From Pseudonocardia parietis (GTDB lineage Bacteria > Actinomycetota > Actinomycetes > Mycobacteriales > Pseudonocardiaceae), in the NCBI RefSeq assembly GCF_017876315.1, contig NZ_JAGINU010000001.1:2232001-2296000 (forward strand): a stretch of DNA of 64,000 bases. Direction: 5' to 3'. A program made the position numbers and the translations under genes. The notes under the pieces are model-generated. The model made no database searches and had not been told where the DNA came from. It was given only the letters and a program-made list of their open reading frames with translations. Below are positions 17,975 to 26,245 of the stretch, piece by piece. Within the stretch, counting starts at the first letter, position 1. Each line of letters starts with the position of its first letter.

Positions 17975-18163
17975 TCAGACCCCCTTGCGGATGGCGAGCT
18001 GGGCCAGGCGCAGACCCTCCGCGACACCGGCCCGCCACGCCTGCTCCGTCGCGACGACGGGGTGCTCAGTGCGGGCCCAGCGGCGCCGCTCAACCTCCAG
18101 CCGCCGCACCAGGCGACCCACACCGGAGGTCACCCGCGGGCGGGTGCTTGTCGTTTTGCTCAT
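17975..18163 (-). CDS. 62-aa AICE protein
   Basis: Starts at ATG 18163, which overlaps the stop of the cysteine-rich mini-gene (ATGA). Arg-rich N terminus (RPRVTSGVGRLVRRLEVERR) and a helical C terminus (AWRAGVAEGLRLAQLAIRKG). No known domain. Longer in-frame extension to 18307 would run through the mini-gene and was rejected. Confidence 0.65.
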   Translation of the reverse strand: MSKTTSTRPRVTSGVGRLVRRLEVERRRWARTEHPVVATEQAWRAGVAEGLRLAQLAIRKGV

Positions 18164-18339
18164 CGCGTCATCTCCATCTCCGCCAGCGCCGCCGTGGGGC
18201 TGCTGGTCTCGCCGTCTCCGAAGCAGCCCGGGCAGACCCCGGAACCACCACACGCCCCACACTCGACACCGCAGGTCGAGTCGCCGTAGCCGTCGCACAC
18301 ATCGCACGCCCGGCTACCGCCGCATTCACCACACACCAC
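18160..18339 (-). CDS. 59-aa cysteine-rich (zinc-ribbon) mini-protein
   Basis: Overlooked-size gene from GTG 18339 with AAGGGG 9 bp upstream. It carries four CxxC pairs at residues 3/6, 12/15, 27/30 and 36/39 plus a Cys at 23, with Gly-rich spacers (CGECGGS, CDVCDGYG, CGACGGSG, CPGCFGDG), as in DnaJ-type zinc fingers. The stop overlaps the next ATG (ATGA), which strongly supports real translation. It probably binds two zinc ions; similar tiny zinc proteins are common next to traB in actinomycete elements. Function unknown. Confidence 0.75.
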   Translation of the reverse strand: MVCGECGGSRACDVCDGYGDSTCGVECGACGGSGVCPGCFGDGETSSPTAALAEMEMTR

Positions 18340-18489
18340 CGCAGATCACCCCTTGGCAGAGGACACAGGTGTCCCCGACTCGGAATTACTGGGAATTGCC
18401 GGAACACCATTCCGGCGACAAATGGGCCGCTACATCAGGCGGCCGGCCCGCACATCACCGCGGTCAGAACGACACGCAGATGGTGTCGG

Positions 18490-18891
18490 TCAGGAGTGGT
18501 TCTCGTCGTCCTTGCCACGGCGCATCGGCGCCGGAGCGGGGTGGGCGTGCTTGAGGCCCATCGCCTTGAACGCGATCCCCGACACCGTCCGACCATCCGC
18601 GGACTCGATCGAGTACGGGTTGATCTTCGGATCGATCAACTGCACCCGGGCGTCCTCCCCGAACCCCTCACCCGGATCCGTCGTCAGGGTCACCTTGATC
18701 TCCTCACCCTTCGGCGCCCGCTGACCCGCCTGCACCTGGAGCTTGGCGAACAGCGACACCACGAACTGCGTCACCCCATCCCGATCCGTCACCGGCACCT
18801 CCGCACCATTCGCGTCCTGACGGGTCTTGGGCGCGGGCGGCTCCACCACCGTGAGCTTGAAGCCGTCGAGCACCACCGGAAGATCCCTCAT
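18490..18891 (-). CDS. SCO3933-like AICE regulatory/hypothetical protein
   Basis: 133 aa, first gene of the leftward backbone operon. N terminus (MRDLPVVLDGFKLTVV, then VTDRDGVTQFVVSLFA) resembles the SCO3933 family found in actinomycete integrative elements; assignment is from remembered pattern only. Mostly beta, with an acidic tail. Its promoter region carries the TGGCTAGCC boxes, so it should be controlled by the divergent GntR regulator. Confidence 0.6.
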   Translation of the reverse strand: MRDLPVVLDGFKLTVVEPPAPKTRQDANGAEVPVTDRDGVTQFVVSLFAKLQVQAGQRAPKGEEIKVTLTTDPGEGFGEDARVQLIDPKINPYSIESADGRTVSGIAFKAMGLKHAHPAPAPMRRGKDDENHS

Positions 18892-18920
18892 CGCTCTCTC
18901 CTTCGTTCACCTGACCAGCT

Positions 18921-18999
18921 TGGCTAGCCATATCAGAATGACCGGCTTGGCTAGCCATGTCAAGCACGAACGAGGAAGATGGCTAGCCGGGCTAGTCAG
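18921..18999. promoter_or_regulatory. Cluster of TGGCTAGCC boxes: operator of the AICE GntR regulator
   Basis: TGGCTAGCCA is perfect and palindromic at 18921-18930 and 18948-18957; a near copy TGGCTAGCCG at 18980-18989 is followed by a degenerate GGCTAGTCAG at 18990-18999. Spacings between the first three are 27 and 32 bp. They fill the 128-bp gap between the divergent backbone operon and the GntR gene, the setting of KorSA-type control in pSAM2. Confidence 0.7.
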
Positions 19000-19019
19000 C
19001 CGACCGATACCGTGGGGTC

Positions 19020-19889
19020 ATGAGCACGCCAGCTGAGTTCCTCGCGCACCTGGACCCGGAGGATCCGCGCACCCCGTCGCAGCAGATCTCCAACCAGATC
19101 CGCGCCGCGATCAAGCTCGGCAAGCTCAAGGCGGGGGAGAAGCTGCCATCGCAACCTGACCTGGCCGAGCGCTACGGCGTCGCCCGCGAGACGGTCAAGG
19201 CCGCGCTACGCCCCCTCTACGCCGAGCGACTGCTCATCAGCCGCCAGGGAAGCGGGGTGTTCGTCCGCGCCCAGACCGAGCTACCGGTGGGGCTGCGCCC
19301 GCACATCGAAGCCGCGTTCGAGCGCCCGCACGTGCGCATCGACTTCGCCGGGTTCTCCGGCGAGACCCTGGCCAACACCCTGTCCGAGGTCCTGGACAAG
19401 GTCCGCGCCGGACGCCTGAGCCCGGAGTCCATCGCCGTGCGGATCATGCTGTCCGACCCCGGCGTCCCCCTCGCGCTCCCGTGCCGAGCCGACACCGCCG
19501 CCGACGACCCCGCCGTCCGCAAGCGCGCCGATCGCATCACCCGCCGCGCGGTGGACAGCATCACCGACGGCGTCCAGGAGCTTGCCGACCTGGGGCTGGT
19601 CAAGACCGCGACCGCAGAGGTCCGGGCGCACAGCGCCTCGCCGCTGTTCAAGCTCTACCTGATCAACGACGAGGAAGCGTTCTTCGGCTTCTACCCCGTC
19701 CTGGAACACACCGTCACGATCGACAAGGCCCCGGTGCCGATCTTCGACCCGATGGGCAAGGACGCCACCCTGTTCCACTTCTCCAGCGGCGACGACGCCG
19801 ACACCAGCAACGGCCCCCAGTACGTCACCCAGGCCCGCACCTGGTTCGACTCCGTGTGGACCACCATCACCCGGGAGTACCCGCAGTGA
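19020..19889 (+). CDS. GntR-family regulator (KorSA-like) of the AICE
   Basis: 289 aa. Winged HTH at residues 18-82 (QISNQIRAAIKLGKLKAGEK, LPSQPDLAERYGVARETVKA). The C-terminal roughly 200 residues are not a clear UTRA or FCD domain; they have a mixed fold with RIDFAGFSGETLANTLSEVL. It faces the leftward backbone operon across the TGGCTAGCC boxes and overlaps the HAD gene by 4 bp. Likely represses transfer/replication genes until excision. Confidence 0.85.
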   Translation: MSTPAEFLAHLDPEDPRTPSQQISNQIRAAIKLGKLKAGEKLPSQPDLAERYGVARETVKAALRPLYAERLLISRQGSGVFVRAQTELPVGLRPHIEAAFERPHVRIDFAGFSGETLANTLSEVLDKVRAGRLSPESIAVRIMLSDPGVPLALPCRADTAADDPAVRKRADRITRRAVDSITDGVQELADLGLVKTATAEVRAHSASPLFKLYLINDEEAFFGFYPVLEHTVTIDKAPVPIFDPMGKDATLFHFSSGDDADTSNGPQYVTQARTWFDSVWTTITREYPQ

Positions 19890-20578
19890 CCCTCCCGACC
19901 GGCACCCGCACCCAGCTCGCCGACCTGCTCCGCGGCGCCCGGGTCCTGCTCCTGGACTTCGACGGGCCTGTCGCGCATCTGTTCGCCGGCCACCCTGCAC
20001 CCGAGGTCGCCGCAGCCCTAAGGCAGTTCGCCACCGTGCACGGCATCGACCTCAGCGGGGTTCGCACCGACGATCCGCTAGTCCTGCTCCGAGCCGCGTA
20101 CCGGCATTCGCCCGAGTCCGGTCGTGACGTCGAGGCCCACGTCATCGAGCACGAGACCCGCGCCGCGACCGTAGCCGAACCGACCCCCGGTGCCCACGAG
20201 CTCATCCGCACCGCCGTCGCCACCAGCCACGCCGTCCTGGTCGTCAGCAACAACTCCGAGCGAGCCATCCGCACCTACCTGGCCCGCCACAACCTCACCG
20301 AGCACGTCGCGCAGATCATCGGCCGGCCTTTCGGGCACCCCGAGCAGATGAAGCCCGACCCCCACCTACTGCGCGCAGCACTGGACATCACCCGAGCGGC
20401 ACCGAGCGACGCGGTGTTCGTCGGAGACTCGATCACCGACGTCCTCGCCGGGGCAGCAGCAGCAGTGCCGTGCATCGGCTATGCCAAGCAGGCCGAGCGA
20501 GCCGAGGGCCTGGCCGACGCGGACGCCCTGGTCGTCGTCGACGACATGCACACCCTCGCTGGGGCACTCCGCTCGTGA
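19886..20578 (+). CDS. HAD-superfamily hydrolase (phosphatase-like)
   Basis: 230 aa from GTG 19886 (GTGA overlap). HAD motifs in order: motif I LLLDFDGPVA (nucleophile Asp), motif II VVSNNS, motif III Lys in EQMKPDPHLL, motif IV FVGDSITDVLAG. Subfamily IA-like. It is co-translated with the GntR regulator and the kinase-like gene, a module seen in AICE regulatory regions; substrate unknown. Confidence 0.85.
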   Translation: MTLPTGTRTQLADLLRGARVLLLDFDGPVAHLFAGHPAPEVAAALRQFATVHGIDLSGVRTDDPLVLLRAAYRHSPESGRDVEAHVIEHETRAATVAEPTPGAHELIRTAVATSHAVLVVSNNSERAIRTYLARHNLTEHVAQIIGRPFGHPEQMKPDPHLLRAALDITRAAPSDAVFVGDSITDVLAGAAAAVPCIGYAKQAERAEGLADADALVVVDDMHTLAGALRS

Positions 20579-21396
20579 CTTCTCTCAGCCCCGCTGTTGC
20601 CGACGCTGTGCGCTGTCGATGGCCTGACCGTGCGCCTGTGTGGATCGAGAGCCTTTCCAACGAACTGGCCGCGGTCTGCGCCGCGCTCGCCGTGACACCT
20701 ACCGGCCGAACGTTCTCCGCACGATCAGCCCACGTCATCGAAGCAACGAGTCGCTCCGGGACACGTTTGATCCTGCGATCGAGTCCGGATCCTGCCGCCG
20801 CCCACCAGGCTGCGGTATCGGAGCGATTGGCAGCGCTCGACTTGGCGCCTGCCCTGCATCTCGTCAGCAACACTCCCACCAGCACCTGGACCGCGATGGA
20901 CGCCATCAGCCCCGGGACCTCACTTGCCGAGCAGGAGCCGACTCCGTCCCAGCTTGCGAGGGTGAGCGAAATGATGGGTGTCCTGCGTAGCGGGAGCGGT
21001 CCTGCATCAGCTCCCGGCATCGTGCCGTGGTTGCGCGCTCGCCTCACCGAACCGCCGGCCGATGACCAGCCGCCCCATCGCGGGCCTGCTGCTGAGGAAC
21101 AGCGTCGCGCCGGACTCGACATGCTCGACCAGCTTGCCGACGACCTGCGCCCGGGCCTCTGCCACGGCGATCTCTCGCCTCCGAACGTCCTGCACGGGGG
21201 CCGACGATTGTGGTTCATCGACCCCCGCGGGATGAACGGTGAAGCCGCGTACGACATCGCCGTGCTTGCACTCAAGCTGAGCTATGACGACCTCGACACG
21301 GCCCGCGCACTGGCCCGAAGTATCGCCCTGGGCAGCGGGGACGATCCCGACCGTGCCGCAGGATGGACCGTCGTCGCCGACGCCGCGACCGTCTAA
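20575..21396 (+). CDS. APH-like phosphotransferase
   Basis: 273 aa from GTG 20575, overlapping the HAD stop by 4 bp. Motifs CHGDLSPPNVLHGG (catalytic Asp, metal Asn) and FIDPRGMNGEAAYD (DPR in place of DFG/DxD). C terminus is short compared with streptomycin kinases. Its pairing with a HAD phosphatase suggests opposing action on the same small molecule, which is only inference. Ends 4 bp into the convergent methyltransferase gene. Confidence 0.8.
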   Translation: MTSLSPAVADAVRCRWPDRAPVWIESLSNELAAVCAALAVTPTGRTFSARSAHVIEATSRSGTRLILRSSPDPAAAHQAAVSERLAALDLAPALHLVSNTPTSTWTAMDAISPGTSLAEQEPTPSQLARVSEMMGVLRSGSGPASAPGIVPWLRARLTEPPADDQPPHRGPAAEEQRRAGLDMLDQLADDLRPGLCHGDLSPPNVLHGGRRLWFIDPRGMNGEAAYDIAVLALKLSYDDLDTARALARSIALGSGDDPDRAAGWTVVADAATV

Positions 21397-22053
21397 CCGC
21401 CGCTCGTATCGCGACGGAGAACAACAACATCCACAGCAGCGGTCAGTCCCAGGGTGTTCGGCAGCTCTTGCAGGACGCGGTCGCGGTGGTCTGAGTCGAT
21501 GTGATGGGCGCTGGGCCCCATGTCGACGAGTGCTCGCACCTGGTCGCGGCTTAGGGCGAGCCGCCATCTCACCGGTTGTCGAGCGACCTCGACGAAGCCC
21601 TCAAAGGCGTGCTGCAGCCGGTCCGCCTTGCGGGAGTCGATGCCGATCGTTCCGAGGCGGCCGCGCAACTCACGCAGATGCTCCGTGCCCGCCGTGGCCA
21701 TGAGCAGGACCCCGTCATCGATCAAGACGCGGTTGATCTCGGCGGGTGTCCGTGGGCCGAAGACGTTCAGCACGATATCGACTGACCGTGACGCGAGGGG
21801 CAGTGGTTGCCACATGTCCGCTCCGATGGCGGCGGCCCTCGGATGGGCGCGGCTCGCGCGCCGTAGGGCTGCAGTCGACAGGTCGAGGGTCGCGCCCCAC
21901 GCGTGCGTAAGAGCATCGAGAGTGGCGGCGAGGTAGTAGCCGGTGCCTCCGGCGAGGTCGGCGACGAGCCTGCTCTGCTGTGGGGCGTGCTCGGCGGCGA
22001 ACGCTGTGATGGTCGAGCGCAGGGCGTCGTAGTGGCCCTGGCCCAGGAACGAG

Positions 22054-22058
22054 TCGCG
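22054..22058. repeat. 5-bp target-site duplication (TCGCG) of the IS21-family element
   Basis: TCGCG at 22054-22058 matches TCGCG at 24670-24674 directly outside the two inverted ends. Removing one copy plus the IS rejoins the methyltransferase frame. Confidence 0.85.
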
Positions 22059-22208
22059 TGTCCGTGGCCATGAAAAAGTCCCCGCTGGTGGCCAGGTTCA
22101 GGTCCCCGCGGGTGGCCTTGTGAGGTCCCCGCTGGTGGCCAGATAGAAGTCCCCGGTCCCTCGTCGTGTCGTACGCCGGGTTGAGGCCCTGGGCGGTGAC
22201 GGTGGTGG

Positions 22209-23828
22209 TTGTCGAAGCCAGCCGCCGCACCACCCAGGGGTCTCCCATTGAAGTCTGCGAGGGAACGGATGGACATCATTTCGGCCTATCGGGATGTCGG
22301 CAGTTATCGCGGCGCGGCCGCGATCTGCGCCACGACACCGAAGACCGTGCGTCGGGTCATCGAGCGTCATGACGCGGGGGGTGTTGTCCCGCAACGCAAA
22401 CCACGCTCCCGGAACTATGAGTCGGTCGCCGAGCTGGTCGCCGGGCGAGTGGAGAAGACCAAGGGCAGGATCTCGGCGAAGCGGCTGCTGCCCGATGCTC
22501 GCGCCGCGGGCTACGAGGGCTCGGCGCGCAACTTCCGCCGCCTCGTCGCGCAAGCGAAGGCCGACTGGCGCCGCGATCATCACCGCGGGCGGCGTCCGGC
22601 GGTGTGGTCCCCGGGCGAGCACCTGGTCATCGACTGGGGCGTGATCGCCGGGCTGCACGTGTTCTGCGCCGTGCTGGCCTGGTCGAGGGTGCGGTTCGTC
22701 CGCTTCGCCGTCGACGAACGCGCCGAGACCACCCTGAACATGCTGGCCGAGTGCTTCGAGACCATCGGCGGGGTCCCGAAGGTCGTGCTCGCCGACCGGA
22801 TGGGGTGTCTGAAGGCCGCCGTGGTCGCCGACCTCGTGGTCCCGACACCGGACTACGTGCGCTTCGCCAGCCACTACCGGTTCCGCCCGGACTTCTGCCA
22901 CGGCAACGATCCGGAGTCCAAGGGCATCGTGGAGAACCTCGTCGGCTACGCCAAAGCCGACCTGATCATCGGCTGCGACCTGGTCGACCTCGACACCGGG
23001 GACACCGGGGGGCCGGGACGCCCCGACCTGGCCGCGGCCAACGCCGCAGCGCAGCAGTGGTGCGCGGAGGTCAACGCGGTGACGCACTCGGAGATCGCGG
23101 CGATCCCCGCTGAGCGGCTGGCCGAACACGAGCTCGACGTCTTGGGCGGGCTCCCGTCGCTGCGCCCTCGGATCACCGGCCCGGCGGTGATCCGCAAAGT
23201 CGACCGGTTGTCCTGCGTGAGGTTCGGGTCGGCCCGCTACTCGGTCCCCACCACCGCGATCGGCACCCGGGTCGAGGTCCGCACCCACGCCGACCGCCTC
23301 ACCATCCTGTCCACCGCCACACCCGGCGGCAGGGTCGGCGCAGTTGCCGGGGCCGGGGTGGTGTTGGCCGAGCACCGCCTGGTCGGGCCGGGCGAGGCGT
23401 CGGTGATCGACGCCCACTACGGCGGGCCGCGCCCCACGACTCCGGTTCGGGCGGCCCGCCCGAAGACCGCTGACGAGAAGACGTTCTGCGCACTCGGGCC
23501 CGCCGCGCAGGCGTTCCTGACCGGTGCTGTCGCAGCCGGATCGGCCCGCCTGGGCACCGAGCTCGGCGAGCTCCTCGCACTCGGCCAGGCTCACGGCGAA
23601 CAGGCTCTGCTCGACGCGCTGGCCCGAGCGACGGCGTTCCGTCGTTGGCGGGCCGAGGACGTCCGGTCCATCCTCGCCGCCGGCGCTGCCGCACCGAGAC
23701 CCCAACCGGCCGGGCAGGCGTTGGTGGTCGAGCTGCCCGCGGTCCCGACCCGCTCGCTGACCGACTACGCCGTCTTCACCGACACCGCCACACCCGCCGG
23801 CGGTGTCGTCGAGGGTGATGCGTCATGA
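22209..23828 (+). CDS. istA: IS21-family transposase IstA (DDE)
   Basis: 539 aa from TTG 22209; ATG 22269 is an alternative. N-terminal HTH (MDIISAYRDVGSYRGAAAIC), then the integrase core with Asp in HLVIDWGVIAG, Asp in VVLADRMG and Glu in SKGIVENLVGYAK, followed by the typical C-terminal region with YSVPTTAIG. Overlaps istB by 4 bp (ATGA). Confidence 0.92.
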   Translation: MSKPAAAPPRGLPLKSARERMDIISAYRDVGSYRGAAAICATTPKTVRRVIERHDAGGVVPQRKPRSRNYESVAELVAGRVEKTKGRISAKRLLPDARAAGYEGSARNFRRLVAQAKADWRRDHHRGRRPAVWSPGEHLVIDWGVIAGLHVFCAVLAWSRVRFVRFAVDERAETTLNMLAECFETIGGVPKVVLADRMGCLKAAVVADLVVPTPDYVRFASHYRFRPDFCHGNDPESKGIVENLVGYAKADLIIGCDLVDLDTGDTGGPGRPDLAAANAAAQQWCAEVNAVTHSEIAAIPAERLAEHELDVLGGLPSLRPRITGPAVIRKVDRLSCVRFGSARYSVPTTAIGTRVEVRTHADRLTILSTATPGGRVGAVAGAGVVLAEHRLVGPGEASVIDAHYGGPRPTTPVRAARPKTADEKTFCALGPAAQAFLTGAVAAGSARLGTELGELLALGQAHGEQALLDALARATAFRRWRAEDVRSILAAGAAAPRPQPAGQALVVELPAVPTRSLTDYAVFTDTATPAGGVVEGDAS

Positions 23829-24607
23829 CTGCGAGCAAGCCCCCGGCGCTCGACGCGGACCTCGAGGCCGGGCTCAAACGACTCAAGCTCGCCGCGATGC
23901 GCCGCCTCGCGCCGGAGCTGCTGCTCACCGCCCGCACCCAGCGCTGGCGTCCTGAGGAGCTGCTGCGGGTCCTGGTCGAGGCCGAGGTCGCCGCCCGGGA
24001 CGCCTCCAACATCGCCAACCGGCGCAAGGCGGCCGGGTTCCCGGTCGCCAAGACCCTCGACGAGTTCGACCTGTCCGCCTCCTCGATCCCCCAGGCCACG
24101 TTCGACTACCTCGCCTCGCTGGAATGGATCCGCGCCCCGGAGAACCTCGCCCTGGTCGGCCCGGCCGGCACCGGGAAGTCGCATCTGCTCGTCGCGCTTG
24201 GCACGGCGGCGGTCGAGGCCGGGCACCGGGTCCGCTACTTCACCGCCGCCGACCTGGTCGAAGCGCTCTACCGCGGCCTGGCCGACAACTCCGTCGGCCG
24301 ACTCATCGACCACACACTGCGCCATGACCTGATCATCATCGACGAGATCGGGTTCGCCCCACTCGACGACACCGCCGCCCAACTGCTGTTCCGGCTCGTC
24401 GCCGCCGCCTACGAACGCCGCAGCCTCGCCATCAGCTCCCACTGGCCCTTCGACCGATGGGGGCGGTTCATGCCCGAACACACCACCGCGGTCAGCCTGC
24501 TCGACCGGCTCCTGCACCACGCCCAGGTCGTCGTCACCAGCGGCGACTCCTACCGCATGCGCGAAGCCCGAAACGCGAAGAAGGGAGCCGCCATCAACAC
24601 CAGCTGA
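23825..24607 (+). CDS. istB: IS21-family ATPase IstB
   Basis: 260 aa, DnaC-like AAA+ helper. Walker A GPAGTGKSH, Walker B LIIIDEIGFAPLD, sensor region SLAISSHWPFDRWGRF. Assists IstA in target selection. Confidence 0.92.
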   Translation: MTASKPPALDADLEAGLKRLKLAAMRRLAPELLLTARTQRWRPEELLRVLVEAEVAARDASNIANRRKAAGFPVAKTLDEFDLSASSIPQATFDYLASLEWIRAPENLALVGPAGTGKSHLLVALGTAAVEAGHRVRYFTAADLVEALYRGLADNSVGRLIDHTLRHDLIIIDEIGFAPLDDTAAQLLFRLVAAAYERRSLAISSHWPFDRWGRFMPEHTTAVSLLDRLLHHAQVVVTSGDSYRMREARNAKKGAAINTS

Positions 24608-24914
24608 ACAACCCCGGACCGGGGACTTTCACCCGGCCACCAGCGGGGACCACAAACTGGCCATTGACATCGCGGGCCGTCACCATCTCCGCGGTGTCTC
24701 CACGGTGGCGGCGTCGGCCGGACAGCAGTGTGAGGTAGCCCTGGCGGGCGATGTCGAAGGAATGGCCTCTCTGGCAGTGGACGGTCCTGCCGTCTCGGCG
24801 CAGTACGGCGGCGTGGCATTGCGGGCACCGGAGCCGTTCGAGAACGGCGTCCAGCGAGGTCGGGTATCGGGAAGAGCCGTCAGCGTGGCAGCCGACGGCA
24901 GGGGAGGTCTCCAC

Positions 24915-25474
24915 AGTCGCGCAGTCCCTGGGTGCGGAAGCGGGAGTGCGGCGGTGTCACGTCTACACGACAAGCCCATGTCGGCACGGGTGAGAGGCCG
25001 TCGGACCTAGCAGGGTCGGACGGCGGGGTGCACCGCCTCAGGCGGTACGGGGGCGCTTCGCGAGCGGGAGCCACATGCCCCTGACCGTACCTGCTCGATC
25101 CGCGCCCGAACGTCAAGCATCAGGTGAGACCGGAACGTCAAGCATCAGCCGGGACACGACAACGACGTCAGCGCTCGCCGTGTCTAGACCTTCCATTCGG
25201 TATCAAGGCGCCGCCTCCGGCGCCGCCGCGGAGAGGCTGCCCGGGGCGTGCGGCCTCCGGCCGGTCCCCGCCCAGCCTCTCCGCGCAGTCTGATCGGTGC
25301 GACGGCGTGACCGTCATAAGTCGAGACGCGTAGGCCCTGATGAGCCTGGTGCATCGTCCATCGGCGTGCGTGCTACTGACAAAATCGTTAAAACTGATGA
25401 TCGTGATGAGTCGCTGTCACGCTGGTAGTCGAGCGAGCGATGGAACGAAGAGCGGTGACTGCGATCGGAGCGCA
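24915..25474. other. 560-bp gap between methyltransferase remnant and cargo module
   Basis: No convincing gene. It contains a tandem of GAACGTCAAGCATCAG (25108-25123 and 25135-25150) and a perfect 13-bp inverted repeat (25227-25239 with 25273-25285, 33-nt loop) that may be a terminator. G+C drops sharply from about 25340 onwards, marking the left edge of the foreign cargo. The promoter of the DUF6414-like gene should be in the last 150 bp. Confidence 0.6.
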
Positions 25475-26245
25475 ATGGCTAATGCAAACAAGAGTGCGAC
25501 TGTGTCAATCATCAAAGTTGTGTACTTTGATGAAGAGTCGGCATCTGATTACCTTGACATTTCGGCAGGCGGAAAGGCTGTCGCTTCGAGCGAGGATGTT
25601 CGAGATCGCACCAGCAAGCTGCACGGCAAAATGCAAGCTGAGGTGGCAGCCAAGTTCAGTTGGCTTCCATTTCTAGGTGGCTCAGCGGGAATTGCAGGTG
25701 GTGCGGAAATCGCCCAAAGCGGACAGAGTCTTCTTCGTAAGACACTGTCGAACACGATCCTGACGGACTACCTCAGTAGTGCAGCTAAGGATGAGCGGGT
25801 TCAGAAGTTGACTAAACTTCGCGTCACTGCGCCGGAGGGGTCTATGGCATTCGCAAAAATGTTCACGCCATACATGGTTATGCTTAGAATGGAAGATGCG
25901 CCGATCGATCTAGCTCGAATGGACGAGACGCTCGCAGGAGCCAAGGGCTACTACGAGCTTCTTGGTGAAGATTCGGGCGGGACGATTCACGTCCTTCGCT
26001 TCAATATTAAGGCGTTTAGAAACAATTACGGATTGGCCGATCTCGGTCGGATGAATTTAACATTTCATGGAGTACTTGTTGGGCGAACTGCAAACAAAGC
26101 GCTCGACATGAAGGCAGAGATGGCCGTTGGTGCGGACGAGACGTTGCCATCCGCGGCCGACATTGTTGATGCGAAGCCCACTCGGGATGACCTCCTCTTG
26201 AACGTCTACGACGTGTTGTTTGCTGGGGTCGAGCATGTCGGCTGA
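25475..26245 (+). CDS. DUF6414-like protein, first gene of a two-gene low-GC module
   Basis: 256 aa from ATG 25475 with GGAG 4 bp upstream; a frame start at 25340 lacks a ribosome-binding site and its extra residues look non-coding. N terminus (IIKVVYFDEESASDYLDIS, residues 12-30) followed by a Gly-rich hydrophobic stretch (FSWLPFLGGSAGIAGGAEIA, 61-80) that could insert in or touch a membrane, then a mixed alpha/beta C-terminal domain. This pattern matches what I recall of DUF6414, a family without known function. Codon use is distinctly AT-richer than the backbone. The stop overlaps the ATPase gene by 11 bp, so the two are translationally coupled. Confidence 0.65.
   Translation: MANANKSATVSIIKVVYFDEESASDYLDISAGGKAVASSEDVRDRTSKLHGKMQAEVAAKFSWLPFLGGSAGIAGGAEIAQSGQSLLRKTLSNTILTDYLSSAAKDERVQKLTKLRVTAPEGSMAFAKMFTPYMVMLRMEDAPIDLARMDETLAGAKGYYELLGEDSGGTIHVLRFNIKAFRNNYGLADLGRMNLTFHGVLVGRTANKALDMKAEMAVGADETLPSAADIVDAKPTRDDLLLNVYDVLFAGVEHVG

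Larger units (their letters stand above)
22059..24669 (+). mobile_element. IS21-family insertion sequence, 2611 bp
   Basis: Ends are TGTCCGTGGCCA at 22059 and its near inverted copy TGTCAATGGCCA (complement of the end at 24669), i.e. TG...CA termini as usual for IS21. Several subterminal repeats of a (G)TCCCCGCTGGTGGCC unit lie at 22078-22157 and again at 24620-24650 in inverse orientation. It carries istA and istB with an ATGA overlap and is flanked by a TCGCG duplication. Appears intact. Confidence 0.88.
21393..24914 (-). pseudogene. RlmA-type 23S rRNA (guanine-N1) methyltransferase, split by an IS21-family insertion
   Basis: Two halves on the minus strand flank the IS. The N-terminal half (24914 to 24675) has the RlmA zinc knuckle LRCPQCHAAVL...CQRGHSFD and QGYLTLLSG, up to EMVTARD. 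The C-terminal half (22058 to 21393) resumes with SFLGQGHYDALR, then the SAM motif VADLAGGTGYYLA, DMWQPLPLASRSVDIVLNVF and a terminal VDVVVLRRDTSGG. Joining them across the 5-bp duplication restores one continuous frame of about 300 codons, the normal RlmA(II)/TlrB length. Such enzymes methylate G745/G748 and can confer tylosin or similar resistance. Now inactive. Confidence 0.85.
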
